Shown: positions 42,729-50,703 of the stretch, piece by piece | How the letters are laid out: each line of letters begins with the position of its first letter | Numbering within the stretch: the first letter of the stretch is position 1 | Source of the DNA: JALZKA01 sp963721645 | GTDB taxonomy: Bacteria; Actinomycetota; Thermoleophilia; Solirubrobacterales; 70-9 | Direction of reading: 5' to 3' | Assembly: GCA_963721645.1 (NCBI GenBank) | Contig: CAVRJK010000002.1 | Location: 372,001 to 436,000, forward strand | DNA length: 64,000 nt | Made by a program: the position numbers and the translations under genes | Notes under the pieces: generated by a model | The model's database searches: none | What the model saw: the letters and a program-made list of their open reading frames with translations, nothing else | What the model was told of the DNA's origin: nothing

Positions 42729-44327
42729 GTGACGAGCGTTCGCGAGGCCTCATACGAGTTGTTCCGCCGACACGGAATGACGACGATGTTCGGGAATCCC
42801 GGTTCGACCGAATTGCCGATGCTCGCCGACTTCCCGTCCGACTTCCGCTACGTGCTCGGCCTCCAGGAGCTGGTCGTGATGGGGATGGCGGACGGCTACG
42901 CGCAGGCCTCGGGAACCGTCGGGCACGCAAACCTCCATACGGCGCCCGGCGTTGGTAACGCGATGGGCGGAATCTTCAACGCGCAGGCCAACCACGCCCC
43001 GCTCCTCGTAACCGCCGGCCAGCAGGTGCGACCGCACATCGGCATCCACGCGAACCTGACCAATCGCGACGCCACCCGCATGCCGCACCCGCTCGTCAAG
43101 TCGAGCTTCGAGCCCGCCCGGGCCGCCGACGTTCCGCATGCCCTGGCGCGTGCGATCCACGTTGCCGCGACGCCCCCGAAGGGTCCCGCCTTCGTTTCGA
43201 TTCCAATGGACGACTGGGAAGGCGAGGCGGACCCGGCTTTGACGGACAGCGTGATCGCCCGCGAAGTCGCGGGAGCACCGGCTCCCGATCCCGATGCGAT
43301 CGAAGCGCTCGCGGCAGCGCTCGATAAAGCCACGAATCCGGTCATGATCGCCGGACCCGACATCGACGCTTCGGGTGCCTGGGAGTTGGCCGTCCAGTTC
43401 GCCGAGAAGCAGAACCTGCCCGTATTTGCGATCCCGGCAACGGGCGGGGGACGCATCGGCTTTCCCGAAGGCCATCCGAACTTCCGCGGGCTCCTGCCCC
43501 CGGGCATCGCGCCGGTTGCCGACACCCTGAAGGGCTACGACCTCGTGCTGGTAGTCGGATCGTCCGTCTTTCCTTATTACCCGTACCTCCCGGGCGAGTA
43601 CCTGCCCGAGGGAGCCCAGCTCGTCCAGATCACTTCTGATCCCGAGGAGGCCGCCCGCGCGCCGATGGGCAATGCCATCGTCGGCGACGTCAAGAAGGGT
43701 CTCGAGCATCTCTATGGCCGCGTCGGCGAATCCGACAGGGACGTAGGAGACTCGCTGCCCGACCCGATCGCGGGCGAGGAGCAGAGCCCGATCACCGGCA
43801 CGGCCGCCATGCACGCGCTCGGCAACGCTTTTCCCGACGACGGCATCATCGTCTTGGAGGCGCCTTCGTCGACGCTTGCACTCCGTAACCAGCTCCGCCT
43901 GTCGAGGCCCGGCTCCTACTACTTCGGCGCCGGTGGCGGCCTCGGTTTCGGACTGGCGGCTGCGGTCGGCGTTCAGATCGCCCAGCCCGACCGGCCCGTC
44001 GTGTGTGTCATCGGCGAAGGCTCTGCCCAGTACGCGATCACCGCGCTTTGGAGCGCCGTCGCCTACGACGTACCGCTGACGATCCTCGTCCTTCGCAACT
44101 CCGAGTACGCGATTCTCAAGTGGTTCGCGATGGTCGAGCAGGTGGAGAAGGCCCCAGGCCTTGATCTACCAGCGCTTGACACCGCAGCGATCGCCGCCGC
44201 CTACGGGGTCTCGACGACCAAGGTCGAGGATGCGGACTCTCTGACCGACGCACTCAAGACCGCGATCGCATCGCCCAAGCCCGAACTGGTCGAAGTGGGC
44301 GTCGCACCGGGCATGTGGCTTTTCTAA
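42729..44327 (+). CDS. Thiamine-diphosphate decarboxylase, benzoylformate-decarboxylase-like
   Basis: This 532-residue protein resembles benzoylformate decarboxylase throughout: VREASYELFRRHGMTTMFGNPGSTELP, LQELVVMGMADGYAQA, LHTAPG (active-site His), APMGNAIV and GSYYFGAGGGLGF. The thiamine motif reads GEGSAQ, with Glu replacing the usual GDGS Asp. The second active-site His of the Pseudomonas enzyme is replaced by Tyr (FPYYPY). It likely decarboxylates a 2-oxo acid, but the exact substrate may differ. The GTG at 42729 aligns with family N-termini. Confidence 0.85.
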   Translation: MTSVREASYELFRRHGMTTMFGNPGSTELPMLADFPSDFRYVLGLQELVVMGMADGYAQASGTVGHANLHTAPGVGNAMGGIFNAQANHAPLLVTAGQQVRPHIGIHANLTNRDATRMPHPLVKSSFEPARAADVPHALARAIHVAATPPKGPAFVSIPMDDWEGEADPALTDSVIAREVAGAPAPDPDAIEALAAALDKATNPVMIAGPDIDASGAWELAVQFAEKQNLPVFAIPATGGGRIGFPEGHPNFRGLLPPGIAPVADTLKGYDLVLVVGSSVFPYYPYLPGEYLPEGAQLVQITSDPEEAARAPMGNAIVGDVKKGLEHLYGRVGESDRDVGDSLPDPIAGEEQSPITGTAAMHALGNAFPDDGIIVLEAPSSTLALRNQLRLSRPGSYYFGAGGGLGFGLAAAVGVQIAQPDRPVVCVIGEGSAQYAITALWSAVAYDVPLTILVLRNSEYAILKWFAMVEQVEKAPGLDLPALDTAAIAAAYGVSTTKVEDADSLTDALKTAIASPKPELVEVGVAPGMWLF

Positions 44328-44353
44328 AAGGGGTCAGGCACCTCTTAGAAAAG
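44319..44353. repeat. Inverted repeat CTTTTCTAA ... TTAGAAAAG
   Basis: Nine-base arms at 44319-44327 and 44345-44353 are perfectly complementary and enclose GGGGTCAGGCACC. The left arm contains the stop codon of the decarboxylase gene. The inner GGGGTCAGGCACC resembles the dispersed GGGTCTGACCCC family. It could serve as a terminator or mRNA stabiliser. Confidence 0.6.
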
Positions 44354-44382
44354 GGTCCGCGTCCTTCCGAGCATCCACGTCC

Positions 44383-47193
44383 GTGACGACCGCCGCACCT
44401 GACAGAGCCCCGGACTGGGTTGCCCACGGCACGCCGGAGCCTTTGCGCACCGATCTCGCGCGCCTGGTTGGCGAAAGTGCCGTCCTTGGCCGCGCCACCG
44501 ACCTGGTCCGTTACGCCTCGGACGCCAGCCCGTATCGCCTGATCCCGCAGGTCGTCGTCCAGCCGCGTGACCCGGCGGGTGTCGCCCGCGTGATCGCCTA
44601 CGGCCGCGAGCACGGCATTCCCGTCACCTTCCGGGCGGGCGGCACCAGCCTGAACGGCCAGGGACAGGGCGCGGGCATTCTGGTTGACGTTCGTCGTCAC
44701 TGGCGTGGCATCGAGATTCTGGACGACGACGCAGCCCGCGTGAAGGTCAGGCCCGGAACCGTCCTCGGGCACGCGAATCGCGTGCTGAGCCGCCATCACC
44801 GAAAGCTCGGCCCCGACCCGGCATCTACCGACATCGCGACCGTGGGGGGAGTTGTCGCCAACAACTCGGGCGGGATGCGCTGCGGCATCCGCTTCGACTC
44901 GTACCAGACGGTCAGCGATATGACCTTCATGACGGCGAATGGGACCGTGATCGACACAGCTGAACCCGACGCGGCGGCGCGTTTTGAAGCGGACGAACCT
45001 GAACTCGCGACGGGGCTCGCGGAGCTCCGCGACGAGATCCGCGCCGACAAGAAGCTCGCCAAGAGGATTCGCGCCAAATACGAGATCAAGAACACGACCG
45101 GCTACCGCCTGTGCGCGTTCCTCGACGCCGACGAGCCGGTGGAGATCTTCCGCCGCTTGATCGTCGGTTCAGAGGGAACGCTCGCGTTGATCTGTGACGC
45201 GACCTTCGAGACCCTGCCGGTGCCGGCGCACACCACCACGGCCTGGCTCCACTTTGCAGGGATTCCCGAGGCGTGCGCACCGGTCCCCGACCTGGTCGCG
45301 CTCGGCGCGAGCGCGGTCGAGTTGATGGTCGCGCCGGCGCTGATGGTTGCCGCCATGAACATCCCGGGCGCTCCGCAGGACTGGCTCGAGCTGCCGCCTG
45401 AGTCAGCCGTGCTGCTGGTCGAGTTCGGCTCAGACGACGAGGCATCACTCGCCGAGAGCGAGCGCGGCGCAATCGAAGCGGTCAATGAGGACAACCTGAT
45501 CCGCCCCCCGGACTTCACTCGCGAGCGGGAGAAGATCGGCGTCAATTGGCGGGTTCGTGAAGGCCTCCACGGCCTGGTCGGGCGCCTGCGGATTCCCGGT
45601 ACGGCGCTGATCGTCGAGGACGTATGCGTGCCCCCGGCCCGGATCGCCGAGGCGGCGGCCGACATCCAGGCGCTCCTCGGCGAGCACGGATTCCTGACCG
45701 GTGTCGCGGGACACACCTCGGCCGGAAACCTTCATTTCATGCTCACGCCCGACTTTGCGAAGGCGGAGGACCTCGAAAACTACGAAGCGTTCATGGAGGG
45801 CCTCGTCGGACTCGTTTGCGACAAGTACAACGGCTCTCTCAAGGCCGAGCACGGCACCGGCGTGAACATGGCGCCATATGTCGTGCGGGAGTGGGGCGAG
45901 CAGGCAACCGACCTGATGTGGCGAGTGAAGCGTCTCGCCGACCCGGATGGTGTCCTGGGCCCGAACGTCGTCATGAGCGACGACCCGGGTGTTCACCTCC
46001 AAAACCTGAAGACGACCCCAGAGGTCGAAGAGGTTGTGAACACGTGCGTCGAGTGCGGCTTTTGCGAGCCCGCTTGCCCGAGCCAGGATCTGACGACAAC
46101 GCCACGACAGCGGATCGTTCTGCGGCGGGAGATGGCGAGGCAGCCCGCGGGGTCGCCGGTGGCCAGGGTGCTTGCGGAAGAGTTCGAGTACGACGGTTTG
46201 GAGACGTGCGCCGCAGACGGATCGTGCGTGCTTGCCTGCCCGCTGTCGATCGACACGGGCAAACTGGTCAAGGAGCTGCGGGCCAAGGAGCATTCCCCGC
46301 GTGATGAGGCGCTGGCGCTCCGCGCAGCGAAGAACTGGGGAAAGGTCGAGAGCTCGTCACGCGCGGGACTTCGCACCGGGCCGATCGCCGAGCGGCTCGG
46401 CGGCGGCGCGTTACCGAAGCCCGCGCAGCCGCTGCCATCGTCGACTACCCGCGAGGGCGCCGCGGCCGTCTACTTCCCCTCCTGCACCAACCGCATCATG
46501 GGCGCATCGAAGAAGGCCCGACCCGGCCCCAGCCTGGCTGATGCAACCGTCGCGGTCTCCGAGCGCGCCGGCATGCCGGTCTGGATTCCGCCGGACGTCG
46601 GCGGCAGCTGTTGCGGCGTGCCCTGGTCGTCGAAGGGCCATCGGGAAGGCCACGCCTGGATGGCGCGCCAGACCTTCGAGAAGCTTTGGCGCTGGTCCGG
46701 CGAAGGCGAGCTTCCGGTCGTCAGCGACGCCTCCTCGTGCACGCTCGGCCTGAGCAGCGAGACGCTCGCCGCGCTACCCGAGGAAGTTCAGGAGCGCCAC
46801 GCAAAGCTCGAAATCCTCGATTCGGTCGAATGGCTCGAGCGCCTCATCCCGAGCCTCGGGATCGAGCGCAAGCTCAGCCGGGTCGCCATCCACCCGACCT
46901 GTTCGACCCGCCACCTCGGACTTGCGGCAAAGCTCTCGGAAGTAGCAGCGCAGATGGCGGACGAGGTCGCCGTTCCGGCGGCAGCTCGCTGCTGCGGGTT
47001 CGCGGGCGACCGCGGAATGCTCCATCCCGAACTGACGGCCTCGGCAACCGCGCCGCAGGCGGCTGAGTTGGCCGAGCGCGGGCCGTTCGACGCCTACCTC
47101 TCGACCAACCGCACCTGCGAGATCGGCATGGAGCGCGCGACAGGCGAGCCCTACGGCTCGATCGTGCTGGCACTCGAAGAGCTGACCCGCTAG
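44383..47193 (+). CDS. FAD-linked 2-hydroxyacid dehydrogenase fused to Fe-S/CCG domain
   Basis: The N-terminal FAD_binding_4 (PCMH) domain is marked by FRAGGTSLNGQGQG and GGVVANNSGGMRCG, then the FAD-oxidase C domain (AEHGTGVNMAPYV). Two ferredoxin-like 4Fe-4S motifs follow, CVECGFCEPACP and CAADGSCVLACP, then two CCG-type domains (GGSCCGVP, RCCGFAG). This 936-residue order matches Dld2/YdiJ-type D-lactate dehydrogenases. Next to a benzoylformate-decarboxylase-like gene, oxidation of a 2-hydroxy acid such as mandelate to the 2-oxo acid is a plausible first step. The start is GTG. Confidence 0.87.
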   Translation: MTTAAPDRAPDWVAHGTPEPLRTDLARLVGESAVLGRATDLVRYASDASPYRLIPQVVVQPRDPAGVARVIAYGREHGIPVTFRAGGTSLNGQGQGAGILVDVRRHWRGIEILDDDAARVKVRPGTVLGHANRVLSRHHRKLGPDPASTDIATVGGVVANNSGGMRCGIRFDSYQTVSDMTFMTANGTVIDTAEPDAAARFEADEPELATGLAELRDEIRADKKLAKRIRAKYEIKNTTGYRLCAFLDADEPVEIFRRLIVGSEGTLALICDATFETLPVPAHTTTAWLHFAGIPEACAPVPDLVALGASAVELMVAPALMVAAMNIPGAPQDWLELPPESAVLLVEFGSDDEASLAESERGAIEAVNEDNLIRPPDFTREREKIGVNWRVREGLHGLVGRLRIPGTALIVEDVCVPPARIAEAAADIQALLGEHGFLTGVAGHTSAGNLHFMLTPDFAKAEDLENYEAFMEGLVGLVCDKYNGSLKAEHGTGVNMAPYVVREWGEQATDLMWRVKRLADPDGVLGPNVVMSDDPGVHLQNLKTTPEVEEVVNTCVECGFCEPACPSQDLTTTPRQRIVLRREMARQPAGSPVARVLAEEFEYDGLETCAADGSCVLACPLSIDTGKLVKELRAKEHSPRDEALALRAAKNWGKVESSSRAGLRTGPIAERLGGGALPKPAQPLPSSTTREGAAAVYFPSCTNRIMGASKKARPGPSLADATVAVSERAGMPVWIPPDVGGSCCGVPWSSKGHREGHAWMARQTFEKLWRWSGEGELPVVSDASSCTLGLSSETLAALPEEVQERHAKLEILDSVEWLERLIPSLGIERKLSRVAIHPTCSTRHLGLAAKLSEVAAQMADEVAVPAAARCCGFAGDRGMLHPELTASATAPQAAELAERGPFDAYLSTNRTCEIGMERATGEPYGSIVLALEELTR

Positions 47194-47765
47194 CGCGGGG
47201 GCATCTCGGCCGCGCCGGGTGCTTTGAGGCCGTCGATCACGATCGCCATGAACCGGCGCCAGGTGGTGGGGGATACGAACGGTCCATCGTTGCCGGGGGT
47301 CGAGGTGCCGAGTCCGCACATGAGCATCGGCACGTCCTCGGCGACGGCGTCTTTGCGGATGACCCCCGCCTTCTGGGCACGGGTCATCGCCTCTCTGACG
47401 AGCTCGAGCAGGCCTGCCTTCTGAGCACCGGCCTGCATTGCGTCGGAGCGGTCGCGCATGACCTCCGAGAGCGAGCGGTCGGTGGCCTGGAGTTCGGCAC
47501 TGCGGTAGAGGAATTGCTCGAACGCCGGGCCGGGGTCATCTTCGGCGAGCGCGTCGCGTGCGAACTCGGCCAGCCGTTCGAAGCGGTGTTCGGCGAGCGC
47601 GTAGATCAGGTCGTCCTTGGTCGGAAAGTGTCGGTAGACCGTGCCGACGCCGACGCCGGCCTCACGGGCGATGTCTTCCATTTGAGCGTCGAGGCCGGCG
47701 GTCGCCATGAGCTTCCGTGCCGCCTCGATGACCGCCTGGCGATTGCGCCGGGCGTCCGCGCGCAT
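47190..47765 (-). CDS. TetR-family regulator of the DHA2 exporter
   Basis: The ATG at 47765 follows GAAGGTG and gives 191 residues; an in-frame TTG at 47828 would add 21. The helix-turn-helix (VIEAARKLMATAGLDAQMEDIAREAGVGVGTVYRHFPTKDDL) is classical TetR. The gene diverges from a DHA2 exporter, and two matching palindromes lie between them, so drug-responsive repression is likely. Its stop shares CTAG with the FAD dehydrogenase stop. Confidence 0.88.
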   Translation of the reverse strand: MRADARRNRQAVIEAARKLMATAGLDAQMEDIAREAGVGVGTVYRHFPTKDDLIYALAEHRFERLAEFARDALAEDDPGPAFEQFLYRSAELQATDRSLSEVMRDRSDAMQAGAQKAGLLELVREAMTRAQKAGVIRKDAVAEDVPMLMCGLGTSTPGNDGPFVSPTTWRRFMAIVIDGLKAPGAAEMPPR

Positions 47766-47864
47766 CACCTTCGTGCCCGCCGCTTTCGCGAAGGACGCTT
47801 CTACTTCGGTGTCAATCGCGGAGCGCAAACGGAACCTCGCTTCCGTATAGTGCCAGACCCGAAG

Positions 47865-47915
47865 CGGAATCGTGCTTCCGGATGGGGCCTGACCCTAAGC
47901 GGAATAGCGATTCCG
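47865..47915. promoter_or_regulatory. Two CGGAA-N6-TTCCG palindromes (TetR operators)
   Basis: CGGAA-N6-TTCCG occurs at 47865-47880 and 47900-47915, centres 35 bases apart. The second extends to CGGAAT-N4-ATTCCG. Half-sites TTCCG (47841-47845) and CGGAA (47923-47927) flank them. They lie between the divergent TetR and exporter genes and overlap a TTATAC-like -10 region, as expected of a repressor operator. Confidence 0.65.
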
Positions 47916-47951
47916 ATTATACGCGGAAGAATCGAGTTGAGGAGCGATGGA

Positions 47952-49409
47952 ATGACGGACGAGCGCGAGTATCTCGAGAAGCGCTGGGCGGCCCTGGCGC
48001 TCCTGTGCATGGCCCAGTTCGTCGTCGTCCTCGACGCATCGATTGTGAATGTGGCGCTGCCGACGATCGGGCGGGACCTCCAGTTCGACCAGGACAGCAT
48101 CTCCTGGGTCATCAACTCTTACGTGCTCACCTTCGGCGGCTTCTTGCTCCTGGGCGGGCGTCTCGCGGATCTCCTCGGTCGCCGGCGGGTGTTCATCGCC
48201 GGCCTCCTGATCTTCGCGCTCGCTTCGCTGGTCGGCGGCTTCGCCGAATCCGAAGGCGTACTGATCGCCGCGCGCGCTGTCCAGGGACTCGGCGGCGCGC
48301 TCCTCTCGCCGGCCGCTCTCTCGATCGTCACGACCACCTTCAGGGACGGCTCCGAGCGCAACAAGGCCCTGGGCGTCTGGGGTGCCGTAGCCGGATCGGG
48401 TGGCGCCGCGGGAGTGCTCCTCGGCGGCATTCTCACCGAGTACGTCGGCTGGGAGTGGGTCCTGTGGGTGAACGTGCCGATCGGGATCGGCGCCGCGTTC
48501 CTCGCACCGCGCCTTCTGCTGGAGAGCCGCTCGGACGCGGAGAACCGCACCTTCGACATCCCGGGTGCGGTCACGGTTACCGCCGGCCTCGCCCTTCTCG
48601 TCTACGCGCTGGTCGAGGCGCCCGATGCGGGCTGGGACTCACCGGAAACGCTCGGCATGATCGCCGGCGCGCTGGCTCTCCTTGGGGCGTTTTACGTGAT
48701 CGAGCAACACTCGCCGGCGCCGTTGGTCCCGTTCAGCATCTTTCGCATGCGAACCCTCACGGGAGCGAACGTGGTCGGGCTCCTGACCGGAGCTTCGCTC
48801 TTCAGCATGTTCTTCTTCATCTCGCTCTATATGCAGAACGTGCTGGGCTACTCCGCGATCAAGGCGGGCCTCTCATATCTTCCGCTTGCCGTCTTGATCA
48901 TCCTCGCGGCCGGCATCGCGTCGTGGCTCGTGACCAAGATCGGGTTCAAGATCGTGATGGCGACCGGGATGGGTTTCATCGCTGCAGGCCTCGCCTGGTT
49001 CAGCCAGATCTCGGTCGACGGCACCTACCTCGGCGACGTCCTGTTCCCGTCGCTCCTGGCCGCGGTCGGTCTCGGGTTTTCGTTCGTGCCCGTCACGATC
49101 GCGGCGATGAGCGGGGTGAAGGACCGCGAGGCGGGGCTCGCATCGGGGCTCATCAACACCTCTCAGCAGGTCGGCGGCGCCCTGGGCCTTGCGATTCTTT
49201 CCTCGATCGCATTCTCGACGATCGGGGGCGCGACCGATCCGGCCACCCTGACGGAGGGCTACGCGGACGCGTTCCTGGTTGGCGCGGGTATCGCCGTTCT
49301 CGGCGTCATTGCCGCGCTCACCCTGGTCCGCGGCAGCGACTCGAAGGCTCACACGGAGATCGGGGCGGGGGACACCCCGGCCGCGCCCTCGGCGGGCGAC
49401 ACCGCCTGA
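47952..49409 (+). CDS. DHA2-family MFS drug exporter
   Basis: This 485-residue, 14-TM transporter starts at the ATG at 47952 behind GAGGAG. Signature parts are FVVVLDASIVNVALPTIGRDL, SWVINSYVLTFGGFLLLGGRLADLLGRRRVF, and GGWE/VGWEWVLWVNVPIG. It exports hydrophobic drugs or metabolites using proton motive force. The upstream open frame continues into the operator region and is not coding. The divergent TetR likely controls it. Confidence 0.9.
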   Translation: MTDEREYLEKRWAALALLCMAQFVVVLDASIVNVALPTIGRDLQFDQDSISWVINSYVLTFGGFLLLGGRLADLLGRRRVFIAGLLIFALASLVGGFAESEGVLIAARAVQGLGGALLSPAALSIVTTTFRDGSERNKALGVWGAVAGSGGAAGVLLGGILTEYVGWEWVLWVNVPIGIGAAFLAPRLLLESRSDAENRTFDIPGAVTVTAGLALLVYALVEAPDAGWDSPETLGMIAGALALLGAFYVIEQHSPAPLVPFSIFRMRTLTGANVVGLLTGASLFSMFFFISLYMQNVLGYSAIKAGLSYLPLAVLIILAAGIASWLVTKIGFKIVMATGMGFIAAGLAWFSQISVDGTYLGDVLFPSLLAAVGLGFSFVPVTIAAMSGVKDREAGLASGLINTSQQVGGALGLAILSSIAFSTIGGATDPATLTEGYADAFLVGAGIAVLGVIAALTLVRGSDSKAHTEIGAGDTPAAPSAGDTA

Positions 49410-49494
49410 CCCGCCGAGAGCCGAAAGCACCTGTGGCGTAGCGCGTTGAGACGACACGTGGAGCGAACGCAGCGCTCGGATAGCCTGCGCGGCC

Positions 49495-50703
49495 TTGCCT
49501 GAGGCGAAAACCGAGACAACCGCGGCTCCGCTCCCATCCGAGGAGACACTCCGCGAGGTCGTCTTCACGCTTGCCGCCATCGACCGGCCCCCGTGCTCAC
49601 CGGGCGAGCGCGAGGCCGCCGAGTGGCTGGCCGAGCGCCTGAGGGAGGCCGGGGCGGACGACGTCCTGCTCGAGGACGCGCCAAGCTGGGGAACCTTCCC
49701 GCCGACCGTCACGAGCCTGGCCGCAGTTGGAGCCGCGAGCGCTCTACTCACGCTAAGGGGCCATCGCTTCATGGGTGCGGCCGGCTCGTTGAAGGCCGGG
49801 TTGGGCCTGTTCGACGAGGTCCTGAACGGCCCCCGATTCTTCCGGCGCCTCATGCGGGAGGAGAAGACCACGGTCAACGTTTTCGCCAAGGCCGGCAGCG
49901 CCGACGCTGCGCACACCCTCGTCGTTCTCGCTCATCACGACGCTGCGCAGACCGGAATCCTGTTCGATCAGACTGCGGTACGGACCTTCCACGAGCGCTT
50001 CCCGACCGTTATCCCGAACATCAAGACGCAGCCACCGCAGTGGTGGGGCGCATTTGCCGGGCCGATCCTGGGTTTGGCAGGAGCCCTGACCGGTCGGCGC
50101 GGTCTATCCAAGGCAGCGCTGGCCGTGAACCTCGGAACGGTCGCGCTCGTCGGCGACATGTGGCGCTCCGAGACGGTTCCCGGCGCCAACGACAACCTGA
50201 CGGCATGCGCCGTCTTGGTCGCGCTGGCCGAGATGCTTCGCGAGAGCCCGCGCGATATCCGCGTCTGGCTCGTCTCGGCCGGAGCCGAGGAGACGCTCCA
50301 GGACGGAATCCGCGGGTTCATGGACCGTCACGCCTCAGACCTCGACCGCGACACGACCTCGTTCCTTTGCATCGACACCGTCGGGTCGCCGCGCCTCATG
50401 ATGCTCGAGGGTGAGGGCCCGGCGTGGATGGAGGACTACGACCCGGAGCTCCGCGAGACGCTCGTCCGAGCGGCCCAGGAGAACGGGCTTTCGCTCGAGC
50501 GCGGCTTCCGGGCCCGCGCCTCGACCGACGCGATCATCCCGCAGCGCCACGGCTACCGGATGGCAAATCTCAGCTCGGTCAACGACTACCACAACCTCTC
50601 GAACTATCACCTGCCGACGGACACGGCCGAGAACGTCAATTATGAGACGGTGGCCGAGGCGGCAAAGGTCGCCTACGCACTGGCCTCCGAGTTGGCCGGC
50701 TAG
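49495..50703 (+). CDS. M28-family metallopeptidase-like protein
   Basis: This 402-residue protein has the zinc-ligand series of M28 aminopeptidases: HHD (VVLAHHD), GANDN, GAEET (E-E) and a late His in NYHLPTD, plus a CIDTVG segment. The middle (WWGAFAGPILGLAGAL) is hydrophobic and could be a membrane-adjacent helix. No signal peptide is evident. The start is TTG at 49495. It would remove N-terminal residues or hydrolyse related amides. Its stop shares CTAG with the M14 gene. Confidence 0.82.
   Translation: MPEAKTETTAAPLPSEETLREVVFTLAAIDRPPCSPGEREAAEWLAERLREAGADDVLLEDAPSWGTFPPTVTSLAAVGAASALLTLRGHRFMGAAGSLKAGLGLFDEVLNGPRFFRRLMREEKTTVNVFAKAGSADAAHTLVVLAHHDAAQTGILFDQTAVRTFHERFPTVIPNIKTQPPQWWGAFAGPILGLAGALTGRRGLSKAALAVNLGTVALVGDMWRSETVPGANDNLTACAVLVALAEMLRESPRDIRVWLVSAGAEETLQDGIRGFMDRHASDLDRDTTSFLCIDTVGSPRLMMLEGEGPAWMEDYDPELRETLVRAAQENGLSLERGFRARASTDAIIPQRHGYRMANLSSVNDYHNLSNYHLPTDTAENVNYETVAEAAKVAYALASELAG

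Noticed and set aside
47514..47951. N-terminal extension of the DHA2 exporter reaching back over the TetR gene
   Set aside because: The ATG at 47952 has a strong ribosome site and the family N-terminus. The upstream reading crosses the operators and the opposing TetR gene.
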